Shown: one piece after another, positions 23,836 to 32,874 of the stretch
How the letters are laid out: each line of letters begins with the position of its first letter
Numbering within the stretch: position 1 is the stretch's first letter
Origin: Granulosicoccus sp947495035
GTDB lineage: Bacteria > Pseudomonadota > Gammaproteobacteria > Granulosicoccales > Granulosicoccaceae
DNA length: 64,000 nt
Assembly (NCBI RefSeq): GCF_050589605.1
Contig: NZ_JBNGOO010000013.1
Direction: 5' to 3' (one strand)
Program-made: the position numbers and the translations under genes
The notes under the pieces: model-generated
What the model was told of the DNA's origin: nothing
The model's database searches: none
The model's input: the letters and a program-made list of their open reading frames with translations, nothing else

Positions 23836-26486
23836 TGCAAGTCCGGTTGAATCAGCAGGGCTATCAGACCGGTCCAGCCGGTCTGATGGCTGGCGCCGAG
23901 ACCTTCGCCGGTGTCGCCGTTGAAGTACTCGAAGAACTGATGCAAGCCATCGTCACTGGCTTTCTGCAGCTCCTCGCTATCACCGCACCAGGGCCGTTGG
24001 CCATTCTCATCTTGAGTGAACAGTGAGATCAGTCGTTGCGAAATCAGGTCCGCCACCTCGTTCAGGTTCATCATCTGTCCGGAGCCTGTCGGGCATTCAA
24101 CCGTGAAGGATGGGCCATGAAAGGCGTGGAAGCGACGCAGGGCTTCAATCAGCAGGTAATTGATCGGAAACCAGACAGGTCCGCGCCAGTTGGAATTGCC
24201 GCCGAACAGGTCGGTCTCGCCTTCGCCGGGTTCATAACCGACACTCAGAGTGTGCCCTGAATCGGTGGTGTAGCTGAAGGGGTGGTCGGCATGAAAACGG
24301 GACAACGAACGAATGCCGTGGTCGGACAGGAATTCGCTCTCATCCAGCAGGTAATACAATACGCGGCGAAGTTTCTCCTCGTCCAGAAAGGACAGCAAGT
24401 GTCTATCCTTTCTGCCGGTCTTGTGCAGATTGGCCATGGTGCCTGCCAGTTCCGGACGGTGCTCGACCAGCCAGTTCATGCGGCGGACGAAGTCCGGAAA
24501 CTCCTCGTAGACATCAGCCTCGATGATCGATGTGGCGATCAGCGGCATCAGCCCTACCAGGGAGCGCACCTTGAGCGGGGAGGAGCGTCCGTCGGGAAGA
24601 TCCAGCCGATCGTAGAAGAAGCCGTCTTCTTCGTCCCACAGGCCCGGGTGGTGCTCCTTGCCGTTGATGGCATAGGCAATCTGCAGGAAGTGTTCGAGAA
24701 ACTTGGTGGCAATGTCCTGATAGACCGGGTTGTTGCGTGCCAGCTCCAGTGCCATGCGCAGCATGCAGGCTGCAAAGAAACCCATCCAGGCCGTACCGTC
24801 GGATTGATTCAGGACACCTCCGGTCGGCGGTTGCTCGCTGCGATCGAACAGACTGATGTTGTCCAGTCCCAGAAATCCGCCTTCGAAGATGGAGTTGCCC
24901 TGGCTGTCCTTCTGGTTGACCCACCAGGTGAAGTTCAGCAGCAGTTTCTGGAAGACACTCTCCAGAAAGACCAGATCGCCCTTGCCGGTGTTTTCCTTCT
25001 CCATGGCATAGACGCGCAGTGTTGCCCAGGCATGAACGGGTGGGTTGACGTCCCCATAAGCCCATTCGTAGGCCGGCAACTGCCCGTTGGAGTGCATGTA
25101 CCACTCGCGTGTGATGAGCATCAGCTGCCGCTTGGCATAGGCGGCATCGACCACGGCCAGAGGCAGGGTATGGAAGGCGGTATCCCAGACGGCATACCAG
25201 GGGTATTCCCATTTGTCGGGCATGGACATGATGTCGAAATTGTCCATGTGCTGCCAGTGGACGTTACGACGATTGTCCCGATGTACGGGCTTGTTCGGAT
25301 CGCCTTCGAGCCATTGATGCACATTGTAGTAGTACAACTGCTTCGACCACAGCATGCCGGCAAACGCCTGTCGCTGAATCTGGCGCAGTTCATCGCTCAG
25401 TGGCCCGGTCTGCAGGTGGTCGTAGAAGATATTGGCTTCCTGTCGGCGACGCTTGAAGGCGGGCTTGAATCCGGCGAAAGGCTTGTTGCGGGCGGTGTCG
25501 CTCAGCCGCAGTTGAATCGTGCGGGAAGAGTGGGCTGACAAGGTCAAGGGGTAGTGAATGCCCGCCTTGGTACCCGTCAGCTCGGGGTTGACGGCATCCT
25601 CTTCACCATCGACGATATGGCGATGAAAGGCATCCTTGACCCAGGGTGAGGCGTTCTCGGAGCCGAACAGGCGCTGTTCATTGGTCTCGTTGTTGGTCAT
25701 CAGCAGTTCCGGGCTGCCTTGCCAATAGAGGTGGTAGCGACCCAGCAAGGGATGCTCGGCCAGCAGAGAATGTGCATCACTCTGCTGCATCATCGGCATA
25801 CCGTGCACATTGCCCTGCGGGCCTGCCGGGTAACCCCAGCTCCAGGTATTGCGGAACCACAGCTGCGGCACCAGTGACAGGCTGGCGGATTCATCCGCAC
25901 GGTTGTGAGCCGTGATGGTGATCAGGATGTCGTTCTCGCCCATCTTGGCGTAGGCGACGTCGATGTCGAAATAGCGATTGTCGGCAAATATGCCGGTGTC
26001 GCTGAGTTCGAATTCGCGATCATGGTAGCCGCGCTGGGCACTTTCCTGCAGCAACTGCTGATAGGGGTACTCCGCCTGCGGGTAGCGATAGCGCATGCTG
26101 GCATAACTGTGGGTCGGCGTGCTGTCGGTATACCAGTACAACTCCTTGACATCTTCGCCATGGTTGCCTTCGGGACCGGACATGCCGTACAGGCGCTCTT
26201 TCAGAAAGGGGTCGTTACCGTTCCACAGAGCCAGACTGAAGCACAGGAACTGGTTGCGATCGCAGAAGCCGGCCAGACCGTCTTCGTTCCAGCGGTAGGC
26301 ACGACTGCGGGCGTGGTCATGCGGGAAGTATTCCCAGGCCTTGCCATCGCTGCTGTAATCCTCGCGCACGGTTCCCCAGGCACGTTCAGCCAGGTAGGGG
26401 CCCCAGTGCTTCCAGTTGGCTGTACGTCTGGCGTGAGCCTTGAGCCGGCGATTTTCAGCATTCGGCGGTCGTTTGATGATTGGCAT
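23826..26486 (-). CDS. GH63 / MGH1-like glycoside hydrolase
   Basis: ATG 26486 (MPIIKRPP) is chosen. A longer form from 26603 would overlap the divergent AlkA gene, and its extra residues look non-coding. The 886-residue product has the family's N-terminal pattern (a WGPYLAERAWGTVREDYS segment, then DHARSRAYRWNEDGLAG), a middle beta-rich region, and a large (alpha/alpha)6-barrel region with motifs such as YAVWDTAFHTLPLAVVDA, PAYEWAYGDVNPP and FLGLDNISLFDRS. Related bacterial proteins include mannosylglycerate hydrolase-like and GH63 alpha-glucosidases; the substrate is unknown. No signal peptide is seen, so it should act in the cytoplasm on imported or stored sugars. It overlaps the HNH gene downstream. 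Confidence 0.85.
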   Translation of the reverse strand: MPIIKRPPNAENRRLKAHARRTANWKHWGPYLAERAWGTVREDYSSDGKAWEYFPHDHARSRAYRWNEDGLAGFCDRNQFLCFSLALWNGNDPFLKERLYGMSGPEGNHGEDVKELYWYTDSTPTHSYASMRYRYPQAEYPYQQLLQESAQRGYHDREFELSDTGIFADNRYFDIDVAYAKMGENDILITITAHNRADESASLSLVPQLWFRNTWSWGYPAGPQGNVHGMPMMQQSDAHSLLAEHPLLGRYHLYWQGSPELLMTNNETNEQRLFGSENASPWVKDAFHRHIVDGEEDAVNPELTGTKAGIHYPLTLSAHSSRTIQLRLSDTARNKPFAGFKPAFKRRRQEANIFYDHLQTGPLSDELRQIQRQAFAGMLWSKQLYYYNVHQWLEGDPNKPVHRDNRRNVHWQHMDNFDIMSMPDKWEYPWYAVWDTAFHTLPLAVVDAAYAKRQLMLITREWYMHSNGQLPAYEWAYGDVNPPVHAWATLRVYAMEKENTGKGDLVFLESVFQKLLLNFTWWVNQKDSQGNSIFEGGFLGLDNISLFDRSEQPPTGGVLNQSDGTAWMGFFAACMLRMALELARNNPVYQDIATKFLEHFLQIAYAINGKEHHPGLWDEEDGFFYDRLDLPDGRSSPLKVRSLVGLMPLIATSIIEADVYEEFPDFVRRMNWLVEHRPELAGTMANLHKTGRKDRHLLSFLDEEKLRRVLYYLLDESEFLSDHGIRSLSRFHADHPFSYTTDSGHTLSVGYEPGEGETDLFGGNSNWRGPVWFPINYLLIEALRRFHAFHGPSFTVECPTGSGQMMNLNEVADLISQRLISLFTQDENGQRPWCGDSEELQKASDDGLHQFFEYFNGDTGEGLGASHQTGWTGLIALLIQPDLQCR

Positions 26487-26594
26487 GCGGGTGGAATCTG
26501 TAGAGTGACGGCAGTGTACCGAAGGGCGCTGCTCCATGCAGTTCGGGCAGAACATACAGTGCAAATTGCCCTGGAATAGCGGAGACTGTTTCCC

Positions 26595-27269
26595 ATGACC
26601 CATGCACTCCCGTCACTGACCCGTGACTCCCTCGATCATGCAATCCGGATTCTGGCCGAGCGTGACCCATTGATGAGTTCACTGCTGCGACAGTTCGGAA
26701 TGCCGCCGATGTGGCAGCGTAGCCAGAATTTCAGCACATTGGTGCACATTGTTCTGGAGCAGAAAGTGTCTCTGGCCAGTGCCAGAGCAGTCATGCAGCG
26801 AGTGCAGGAATTATGCCCCGGCATGTCAGCGGAATTATTTCTCCAGGTGTCGGAACAGGCACTGCGTGATGCCGGAATCAGCGCTCGCAAGGTGAGCTAT
26901 TGTCGCTCCATTGCCATGGCGCTGCATGGCGGTGAACTGGATTTGAAACGGTTACGTCAACGCTCGGATGAGGAGGTGATGCGGCAATTGACAGCCATTC
27001 GGGGAATCGGTCCATGGACGGCGGGGGTCTATCTGCTGATGGCAATGCGTCGTCCGGATGCCTGGGCGAGTGGTGATCGTGCCCTGGCGGTCAGTCTGGC
27101 CGAGTGCGAAGAACTGGAGACGGTGCCGAGTTATGCCGACCTTGATCAGCGTGCTTCCGGTTGGCAACCCTACCGTGCGGCCGCGGCGCGCCTGTTGTGG
27201 CACGCCTATCTGAGTCGCCGACAGCCTCGGGGTAGGGTTCGCAGTCGGGTAGTTGGCGAGCGCGGCTGA
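26595..27269 (+). CDS. AlkA-type DNA-3-methyladenine glycosylase (HhH-GPD family)
   Basis: A 224-residue base-excision repair enzyme. The helix-hairpin-helix motif is AIRGIGPWTAGVYLL, and the catalytic aspartate is D161 in the following ASGDRALAV segment, at the expected distance. It removes alkylated purines from DNA. It is short like bacterial AlkA-core proteins and lacks the N-terminal TBP-like extension and the Ada domain of E. coli-type AlkA. The iron-sulfur cysteines of MutY/Nth proteins are absent. The start is divergent from the glycosidase gene, and the gene converges on dsbD with about 35 bases between them. Confidence 0.88.
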   Translation: MTHALPSLTRDSLDHAIRILAERDPLMSSLLRQFGMPPMWQRSQNFSTLVHIVLEQKVSLASARAVMQRVQELCPGMSAELFLQVSEQALRDAGISARKVSYCRSIAMALHGGELDLKRLRQRSDEEVMRQLTAIRGIGPWTAGVYLLMAMRRPDAWASGDRALAVSLAECEELETVPSYADLDQRASGWQPYRAAAARLLWHAYLSRRQPRGRVRSRVVGERG

Positions 27270-27304
27270 TCAGGCTGCCGGAGCTGCATCCCGCAGGCTT
27301 CACA

Positions 27305-29671
27305 TCAGCCGCCAATGAAGCGCTGCAGGTGATCGCCGAAGCGCTCGGCATTCAGAAAGCCGATAACCCGGGCTGCCGGTATCTCGGAACCATCCGCTGT
27401 GTAGAAGATGATTCCGGGTGGGCCGAACAGGTCGAATTTCTTCAGCAGGGCCTGGTCCAGTTCGTCGTTGGCTGTCACATCGGCCTGCAGGACCACGGTA
27501 TCGGCCAGCAACGCCTGCACTCGCGGGTCGACAAAGGTGAAGGCTTCCATTTCCTTGCAGCTGATGCACCAGTCGGCGTAGAAGTCGAGCATGACGGGAC
27601 GACCCTGGGCGCTGGCACTGGCCACGCTCTGCTGCAGATCGGCGACGCTCTTTATCCGTTCGAAGGCAAGATGAGGCTGCTGCGATTCGATCGCCTGCCC
27701 GGAAGAGGCACTCATGAAGCCGCGCAGTGGGGTGCGATAGCTGCTGCCACCGGAAAGAGCCCCCAGCAGCAGGGCCAGCCCATAGATGCCCAGCACGACA
27801 CCGGCACCCTTGCCGAAGCGTTGCCAGCCGCTGCTGTCACGATCGATGGTGTCAGTGGCGCCGAGATGGATGGCGCTCATCACTGCCAGAATGCCGTACA
27901 GCCCCATGGTGATCTGAGTGGGCAGGAATCGTGAAATCATGTACACCGCCATGGCCAGCAACAGGATCCCGAAGATGTGCCGGGTGGCATTCATCCAGGT
28001 ACCGGCGCGCGGTAGCAGTTTGCCCGCAGAGGTGCCGATCAACAGCAGGGGTGCGCCCATGCCCAGACCCAGTGCAAACAGCGCAGCGCCTCCGATGACT
28101 GCATCGCCGGTCTTGGCAATGTAGATGAGCGCGCCTGCCAGCGGAGCCGTGACGCAGGGCCCGACGATCAAGGTGGAAATGAATCCCATGAGGGCGACAC
28201 CGGTGACCTGGCCGCCGCCCTGGCGGTTCGACCATTGCGTCAGCCTGGCCTGCAGGGCGGTGGGCATCTGCAGTCCGTAGAAGCCGAACATGGACAGGGA
28301 CAGGGCCACGAACAGGATCGCGATGACGGATAACACCCAGGGATTCTGCAGGAATGCCTGCACGTTGTAGCCGGACAGGCCGACGATGATTCCGACGATG
28401 GCATAGGTGCTGGCCATGACCAGTACGTAGACCAGCGACAAGCGAAAGGCCTTGCCCGTCGTCATGGCATCGCCCTGACCCACGATCAGGCTTGAGAGTA
28501 TGGGAACCATCGGCAGGACACAGGGTGTGAACGCCAGCAGCAGTCCCAGACCGAAGAAGGTGGCGACGTTCAGCCACAGGCCTTTGTCGCTCAGTGATGA
28601 AAACAGGCGATCCTGCTCGGACTGTGGCAGCGCCTGGGTGGCATCGCTCACGCCACCGCTGCTCGCCGCGGAAACGACGGGTGCATCCAGACCGGATGGG
28701 GTGCTGTCGAAGGCCACGGGCAGGGTGGTTGCACTGGGCGGGAAACACACGCCGATATCCGCGCAGCCCTGGTAGTCGAGCTGCAGACTTGCCAGGTTGG
28801 CAGCTTTCAGGTCGACAGCCGGGTCCAGGTACAGTCTGGCTTCGGCCACATCGCGCAGAATGCGCACGTTGCCGAAGAATTCGTCGTACTGTTCCACGCC
28901 GGGATCGATGTCGGTACTGACAACCTGAGCGCCACCGGCGTCTGTCAGCGTGAAGGAGAGTTTGTCGCGGTATAGATAGTAGCCGGGTTCTACCAGCCAC
29001 TGCAGGGTGATCTGCCGGTCATTGGCAGCCATGATCTGGGGCAGAAAGGCCAGTTCGGGTGGCAACAGATCATCCTGTGCATTGTTGCTGCCGAAGAGGT
29101 CGTTGATCGGACTGGCATTGATCAGCGGTGAGGCCAGGCTGCCCGTTGTCGAGGAGGCCGAGTCCGGGAAATCGACATCGAGCATGACGGTGGTGGGCGG
29201 ATAGCACAGCCCGATATCGGCGCAACCCTGAAACTTCACTGCCAATGGGAGCTGCCCGGATGGGCTGCCCGTGTAGGGCAGTTCGACATCGGCAGAATCA
29301 CGAAAGGTTGCCTGTTCACCGAAGAAGTCATCTTCGATCACGATGGCCGGTGAATATCGAGGTTCGCCCAGAGTGGTCGGGTTGCCCAGCAGGGAGGCAC
29401 CAGCGGTTTCATCGCTCTCGAGGCTGAAGCTGGTCTTGTCCCTGTACAGGTAATAGCCCGGGGCGATGGCGAACTGCAGATGGATGACCCCATCGGCTAC
29501 CTGCGACACCGATGGTACAAAGGCTTCCTGTGGAGACAGCGGTTCATTGCCGCCCAGCAGATTGGTGGCAGCCTGGGCGCTGACGAGCGTCGGCATCAAC
29601 GACAGCATCAGCAGGCAGAGTACCTTGGTGCCGCGCGTCAGGCAGGAAAAGCGAGGGAGAGGCAATATCAC
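27305..29671 (-). CDS. dsbD: Thiol:disulfide interchange protein DsbD with two N-terminal alpha domains
   Basis: A 788-residue protein, about 220 longer than E. coli DsbD. It carries electrons from cytoplasmic thioredoxin across the inner membrane to periplasmic thiol proteins. A signal peptide (to about residue 34) is followed by two nDsbD-type domains, about 45-170 and 200-320. Both have a GYYLYRDK motif and the redox pair C-x5-C (C150/C156 and C303/C309). The eight-helix membrane domain has its two cysteines in TPCVLPM (C384) and GPCVTAP (C506). The C-terminal thioredoxin-like domain carries CISC (C702/C705). All redox cysteines are present. The duplication is discussed in the findings. 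Confidence 0.95.
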   Translation of the reverse strand: MILPLPRFSCLTRGTKVLCLLMLSLMPTLVSAQAATNLLGGNEPLSPQEAFVPSVSQVADGVIHLQFAIAPGYYLYRDKTSFSLESDETAGASLLGNPTTLGEPRYSPAIVIEDDFFGEQATFRDSADVELPYTGSPSGQLPLAVKFQGCADIGLCYPPTTVMLDVDFPDSASSTTGSLASPLINASPINDLFGSNNAQDDLLPPELAFLPQIMAANDRQITLQWLVEPGYYLYRDKLSFTLTDAGGAQVVSTDIDPGVEQYDEFFGNVRILRDVAEARLYLDPAVDLKAANLASLQLDYQGCADIGVCFPPSATTLPVAFDSTPSGLDAPVVSAASSGGVSDATQALPQSEQDRLFSSLSDKGLWLNVATFFGLGLLLAFTPCVLPMVPILSSLIVGQGDAMTTGKAFRLSLVYVLVMASTYAIVGIIVGLSGYNVQAFLQNPWVLSVIAILFVALSLSMFGFYGLQMPTALQARLTQWSNRQGGGQVTGVALMGFISTLIVGPCVTAPLAGALIYIAKTGDAVIGGAALFALGLGMGAPLLLIGTSAGKLLPRAGTWMNATRHIFGILLLAMAVYMISRFLPTQITMGLYGILAVMSAIHLGATDTIDRDSSGWQRFGKGAGVVLGIYGLALLLGALSGGSSYRTPLRGFMSASSGQAIESQQPHLAFERIKSVADLQQSVASASAQGRPVMLDFYADWCISCKEMEAFTFVDPRVQALLADTVVLQADVTANDELDQALLKKFDLFGPPGIIFYTADGSEIPAARVIGFLNAERFGDHLQRFIGG

Positions 29672-29920
29672 GGGTAATTCCAGGCTGTTCGGCTACCTTG
29701 TTGAAACGTCATCCCGGCGGGTGCTGCGCCGGAAAGGGTGATTGTACTTCAATGCCCTGGCAGGAACCTGGCGACCAGGCTTCTGTCGGATGGCAATCAC
29801 ATTGCCGCGATGCTGCAATGAACGGCTGAGACTGCCAGAATGGTGCCACCATCAGGTGGCTGGAGCTTGTAAGAGTGCGGTCGCGTCGATAGGTTCCTGT
29901 TCCGATTCCTGGAGTTAGCA

Positions 29921-30478
29921 ATGCCTTACGTCTTGTTGTTGTTCGTGGCGATGCCGATCATCGAGATTGCCGTCATGCTGAAAGTGGGTGATGCCATCGG
30001 CTGGCTGCCGACGCTGGCCATCGTGATTCTGACGGCTGTCATCGGTACGAGCATGTTGCGCCAGCAGGGCCTGGCCACGCTCAACAAGGCACGTCAGCGT
30101 CTGGATGCCGGCGAGATGCCGGCCCAGCAGATGCTGGAAGGCATGTTGCTGCTGTTGGGTGGCGTATTGCTGCTGACGCCCGGATTCGTGACCGACGCCT
30201 TCGGTTTTCTCTGCCTGGTGCCGCACACCCGGCAATGGCTCGCCGGTCGCATTGCCAGCCGGTCCGTGGTCAGTGTCAGCAGTGTGACCGGATTCGGCCG
30301 CAGCCCCGGCCAGGGAAGTACCACGGTTGGCTCTGGTGCCACCGAGGCCGCCCGCAACAATGACACGGCCTACGATGACCTGTCCTCCGCTGGTGGTCGA
30401 CCACGCCCGCGGGACAGCGATGCGGCCAGGTCCGGCGAGGTGATTGACGCCGACTTCAAACGTATTGACGACCAGTAG
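29921..30478 (+). CDS. fxsA: FxsA-family membrane protein
   Basis: A 185-residue cytoplasmic membrane protein with about three or four helices in the first 130 residues and the family patterns PIIEIAVMLKVGD, TAVIGTSMLRQQG and LLLTPGFVTDAFGFL. The tail is hydrophilic and glycine/arginine-rich. FxsA was described as a suppressor of phage T7 exclusion by F plasmid; its normal role is not settled. GGAG eight bases before the ATG marks the start. Its position directly upstream of groESL matches the gene order in many gammaproteobacteria. The 249-base gap upstream to dsbD holds no gene that I can support. Confidence 0.9.
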   Translation: MPYVLLLFVAMPIIEIAVMLKVGDAIGWLPTLAIVILTAVIGTSMLRQQGLATLNKARQRLDAGEMPAQQMLEGMLLLLGGVLLLTPGFVTDAFGFLCLVPHTRQWLAGRIASRSVVSVSSVTGFGRSPGQGSTTVGSGATEAARNNDTAYDDLSSAGGRPRPRDSDAARSGEVIDADFKRIDDQ

Positions 30479-30521
30479 ACGGCTGTCAGGACCAATCAGT
30501 GAAATTTGTTGGTCCCGAGAC

Positions 30522-30549
30522 TTGATATTGTGGCGCTCGACATTAGAAT
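30522..30549 (+). promoter_or_regulatory. Sigma70-like promoter of groESL
   Basis: TTGATA (30522-30527) and TAGAAT (30544-30549) are separated by 16 bases, each one or two bases from consensus. Transcription would start about seven bases later, inside the CIRCE element. No clear sigma32 promoter was seen here. Confidence 0.6.
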
Positions 30550-30575
30550 TAGCACTCCTCGGGGGCGAGTGCTAA
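30549..30575 (+). promoter_or_regulatory. CIRCE operator (HrcA binding site)
   Basis: TTAGCACTC (30549-30557), a nine-base spacer and GAGTGCTAA (30567-30575) form a perfect copy of the CIRCE consensus TTAGCACTC-N9-GAGTGCTAA. It overlaps the -10 and transcription start of groESL, so HrcA should repress this operon. The hrcA gene itself is not in the window. Confidence 0.95.
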
Positions 30576-30641
30576 CAGCAATGTTTGCAATCCCTCTTCG
30601 AGTCATTTTTCCACATTGAATTTATTCGGAGTCGTATTGGT

Positions 30642-30929
30642 ATGAACATTCGTCCGTTGCATGACCGCGTGGTCGTCAAGCGCATGGAAGAAGAGCGCAC
30701 GAGTGCCGGTGGCATTGTGATCCCTGATTCAGCTACCGAGAAGCCAGTTCGCGGTGAAGTCCTGTCGGTTGGTAAAGGCAAGATTGCTGAAAATGGCGAG
30801 GTACGCCCTCTGGACCTGAAAGTTGGCGATCAGGTTCTTTTCGGCAAGTATTCCGGCACCGAGATCAAGATCGACGGTGAAGAAGTGCTGGTAATGCGTG
30901 AAGACGACATCATGGGTGTTTTCGAATAA
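30642..30929 (+). CDS. groES: Co-chaperonin GroES
   Basis: A 95-residue heptameric lid protein of the GroE chaperonin. It has the conserved start MNIRPLHDRVVVKR, the mobile-loop region EERTSAGGIVIPDSA, and the KYSGTEIKIDGEE and MREDDIMGV segments. ATG 30642 is the start; the frame is open further upstream but lacks conserved sequence. A GGAG is about 11 bases before the ATG. It is first in the groESL operon, 96 bases before groEL. Confidence 0.98.
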   Translation: MNIRPLHDRVVVKRMEEERTSAGGIVIPDSATEKPVRGEVLSVGKGKIAENGEVRPLDLKVGDQVLFGKYSGTEIKIDGEEVLVMREDDIMGVFE

Positions 30930-31025
30930 GCAACCCACGGGTTGATATTCGTTCCATGAGACCGGCGGTTGCAGCTGTAGCTCCCATCCGGTCACATTCC
31001 AACCATATTTGAGGATAGTTATTCC

Positions 31026-32672
31026 ATGAGTGCCAAAGAAGTCCGTTTTTCCGATTCCGCCCGTCAGCGTATGCTGAAAGGTGTTGATGTACTGGCCAAT
31101 GCGGTCAAGGTCACACTGGGTCCCAAGGGCCGCAACGTTGTTCTGGACAAGTCGTTCGGCGCCCCTACCGTCACGAAGGATGGTGTATCCGTCGCCAAGG
31201 AAATCGAACTGGAAGACAAGTTCGAGAACATGGGTGCCCAGATGGTGAAGGAAGTTGCTTCACAGACTTCCGACATCGCCGGTGACGGTACAACGACTGC
31301 GACCGTTCTGGCGCAAAGCATCGTTCGCGAAGGCCTGAAGTCGGTTGCTGCCGGCATGAACCCCATGGACCTGAAGCGTGGCATCGACAAGGCTGTTGCT
31401 GCCGCAACTGCCGAACTGGCTGCCATGTCCAAGCCATGCAACGACGAAAAGTCGGTTGCACAGGTAGGCACCATCTCCGCCAACAGCGACGAGTCCATCG
31501 GCAGCATCATCGCCGAAGCGATGAACAAGGTTGGCAAGGAAGGCGTCATCACTGTTGAAGAAGGCAAGTCTCTGGACAACGAACTCGACGTTGTTGAAGG
31601 CATGCAGTTCGACCGAGGCTACCTGTCTCCTTACTTCATCAACAACCAGGATGCGATGGCCGCTGAACTGGAAGACCCGTATGTACTGCTTTTCGACAAG
31701 AAAATCAGCAACATCCGTGATCTGCTCCCGGCTCTGGAAGCCGTTGCCAAGTCTGGCAAGCCTCTGCTGATCATTGCCGAGGACATCGAAGGCGAAGCGC
31801 TGGCCACTCTGGTTGTCAACAGCATGCGTGGCATCATCAAGACATGTGCCGTCAAGGCACCTGGTTTCGGTGACCGTCGCAAGGCCATGCTGCAGGATAT
31901 CGCTATCCTGACCGGTGGTCAGGTCATCTCTGAAGAAGTCGGCCTGTCTCTGGACAAGGTTACTCTGGAAGACTTGGGTACTGCCAAGCGTGTGACTGTC
32001 GACAAGGACAACACCACCATCGTTGACGGTGCCGGTTCTTCTGACGAAATCAACGCTCGCGTTGACCAGATCCGCACTCAGATCGAGCAGGCCACTTCCG
32101 ATTACGACAAGGAAAAGCTGCAAGAGCGTGTTGCCAAGCTGGCCGGTGGTGTTGCGGTCATCAAGGTCGGTGCTGCTACCGAAGTCGAAATGAAGGAAAA
32201 GAAAGACCGCGTTGACGATGCTCTGCATGCCACACGTGCTGCGGTAGAAGAAGGTATCGTTCCTGGTGGTGGTACTGCTCTGGTTCGTGCCATTGCTGCT
32301 GTTGACAAGATCAAGGGCGACAACCACGAGCAGGACATCGGTATCAGCATTGCCAAGCGTGCCATGGAAGAGCCTCTGCGTCAGATCGTTTCCAACGCTG
32401 GTGGCGAGCCTTCAGTTGTCGTTGCCAAGGTGAAAGACGGTTCCGGCAACTTCGGCTACAACGCTGCCAATGGCGAATACGGCGACATGGTCGAGCTGGG
32501 TATCCTGGATCCAACCAAGGTTACTCGTTACGCTCTGCAAAACGCAGCTTCCGTTGCTGGTCTGATGATCACCACAGAGTGCATGATCGCTGACCTGCCG
32601 AAGGAAGAAGGCGCTCCAGCTGGCGGCATGCCGGACATGGGCGGCATGGGCGGAATGGGCGGCATGATGTAA
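31026..32672 (+). CDS. groEL: Chaperonin GroEL
   Basis: A 548-residue chaperonin subunit that forms the double-ring folding chamber closed by GroES. It has the ATP-binding GDGTTTATVLAQ motif, conserved apical and equatorial segments throughout, and the GGM-rich C-terminal tail (GGMPDMGGMGGMGGMM). GAGGATAG lies just before the ATG. A strong hairpin after the stop ends the operon. The codon usage looks more biased than its neighbours, as expected for a highly expressed gene. Confidence 0.98.
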   Translation: MSAKEVRFSDSARQRMLKGVDVLANAVKVTLGPKGRNVVLDKSFGAPTVTKDGVSVAKEIELEDKFENMGAQMVKEVASQTSDIAGDGTTTATVLAQSIVREGLKSVAAGMNPMDLKRGIDKAVAAATAELAAMSKPCNDEKSVAQVGTISANSDESIGSIIAEAMNKVGKEGVITVEEGKSLDNELDVVEGMQFDRGYLSPYFINNQDAMAAELEDPYVLLFDKKISNIRDLLPALEAVAKSGKPLLIIAEDIEGEALATLVVNSMRGIIKTCAVKAPGFGDRRKAMLQDIAILTGGQVISEEVGLSLDKVTLEDLGTAKRVTVDKDNTTIVDGAGSSDEINARVDQIRTQIEQATSDYDKEKLQERVAKLAGGVAVIKVGAATEVEMKEKKDRVDDALHATRAAVEEGIVPGGGTALVRAIAAVDKIKGDNHEQDIGISIAKRAMEEPLRQIVSNAGGEPSVVVAKVKDGSGNFGYNAANGEYGDMVELGILDPTKVTRYALQNAASVAGLMITTECMIADLPKEEGAPAGGMPDMGGMGGMGGMM

Positions 32673-32716
32673 GGCACTGCCTTCACATGCGAGCTGACGC
32701 TCGATTGTAGTATCCG

Positions 32717-32740
32717 GAACCCCCGCTCAAGCGGGGGTTC
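32717..32740 (+). terminator. Rho-independent-type terminator of groESL
   Basis: GAACCCCCGC (32717-32726), loop TCAA, GCGGGGGTTC (32731-32740): a perfect ten-base-pair, GC-rich stem 45 bases after the groEL stop. The T-run after it is weak (TGCGTTTG). Confidence 0.85.
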
Positions 32741-32874
32741 TGCGTTTGTGCGACAGGAAAACAACGCCAGTCTGCATGGAAGCTTAAGGGTCTGGTAACG
32801 GTGCCGATAATGTAGCTATCGAGGAGCCATTCCTCATTTTCGTTTTCATTCAGGTACCAACAGGACGGGACTCT

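Noticed and set aside
24282..25538. 418-codon plus-strand frame inside the glycosidase region
   Set aside because: It lies opposite the GH63-like gene, whose protein pattern is strong, and its own translation is not recognisable.
30931..30944. Short CAACCC-AC-GGGTTG hairpin between groES and groEL as a terminator
   Set aside because: Too short, no T-run, and it lies inside a known two-gene operon; at most an mRNA processing or attenuation feature.
31260..32327. 355-codon minus-strand frame opposite groEL
   Set aside because: Shadow of a highly conserved gene; no ribosome site or domain.
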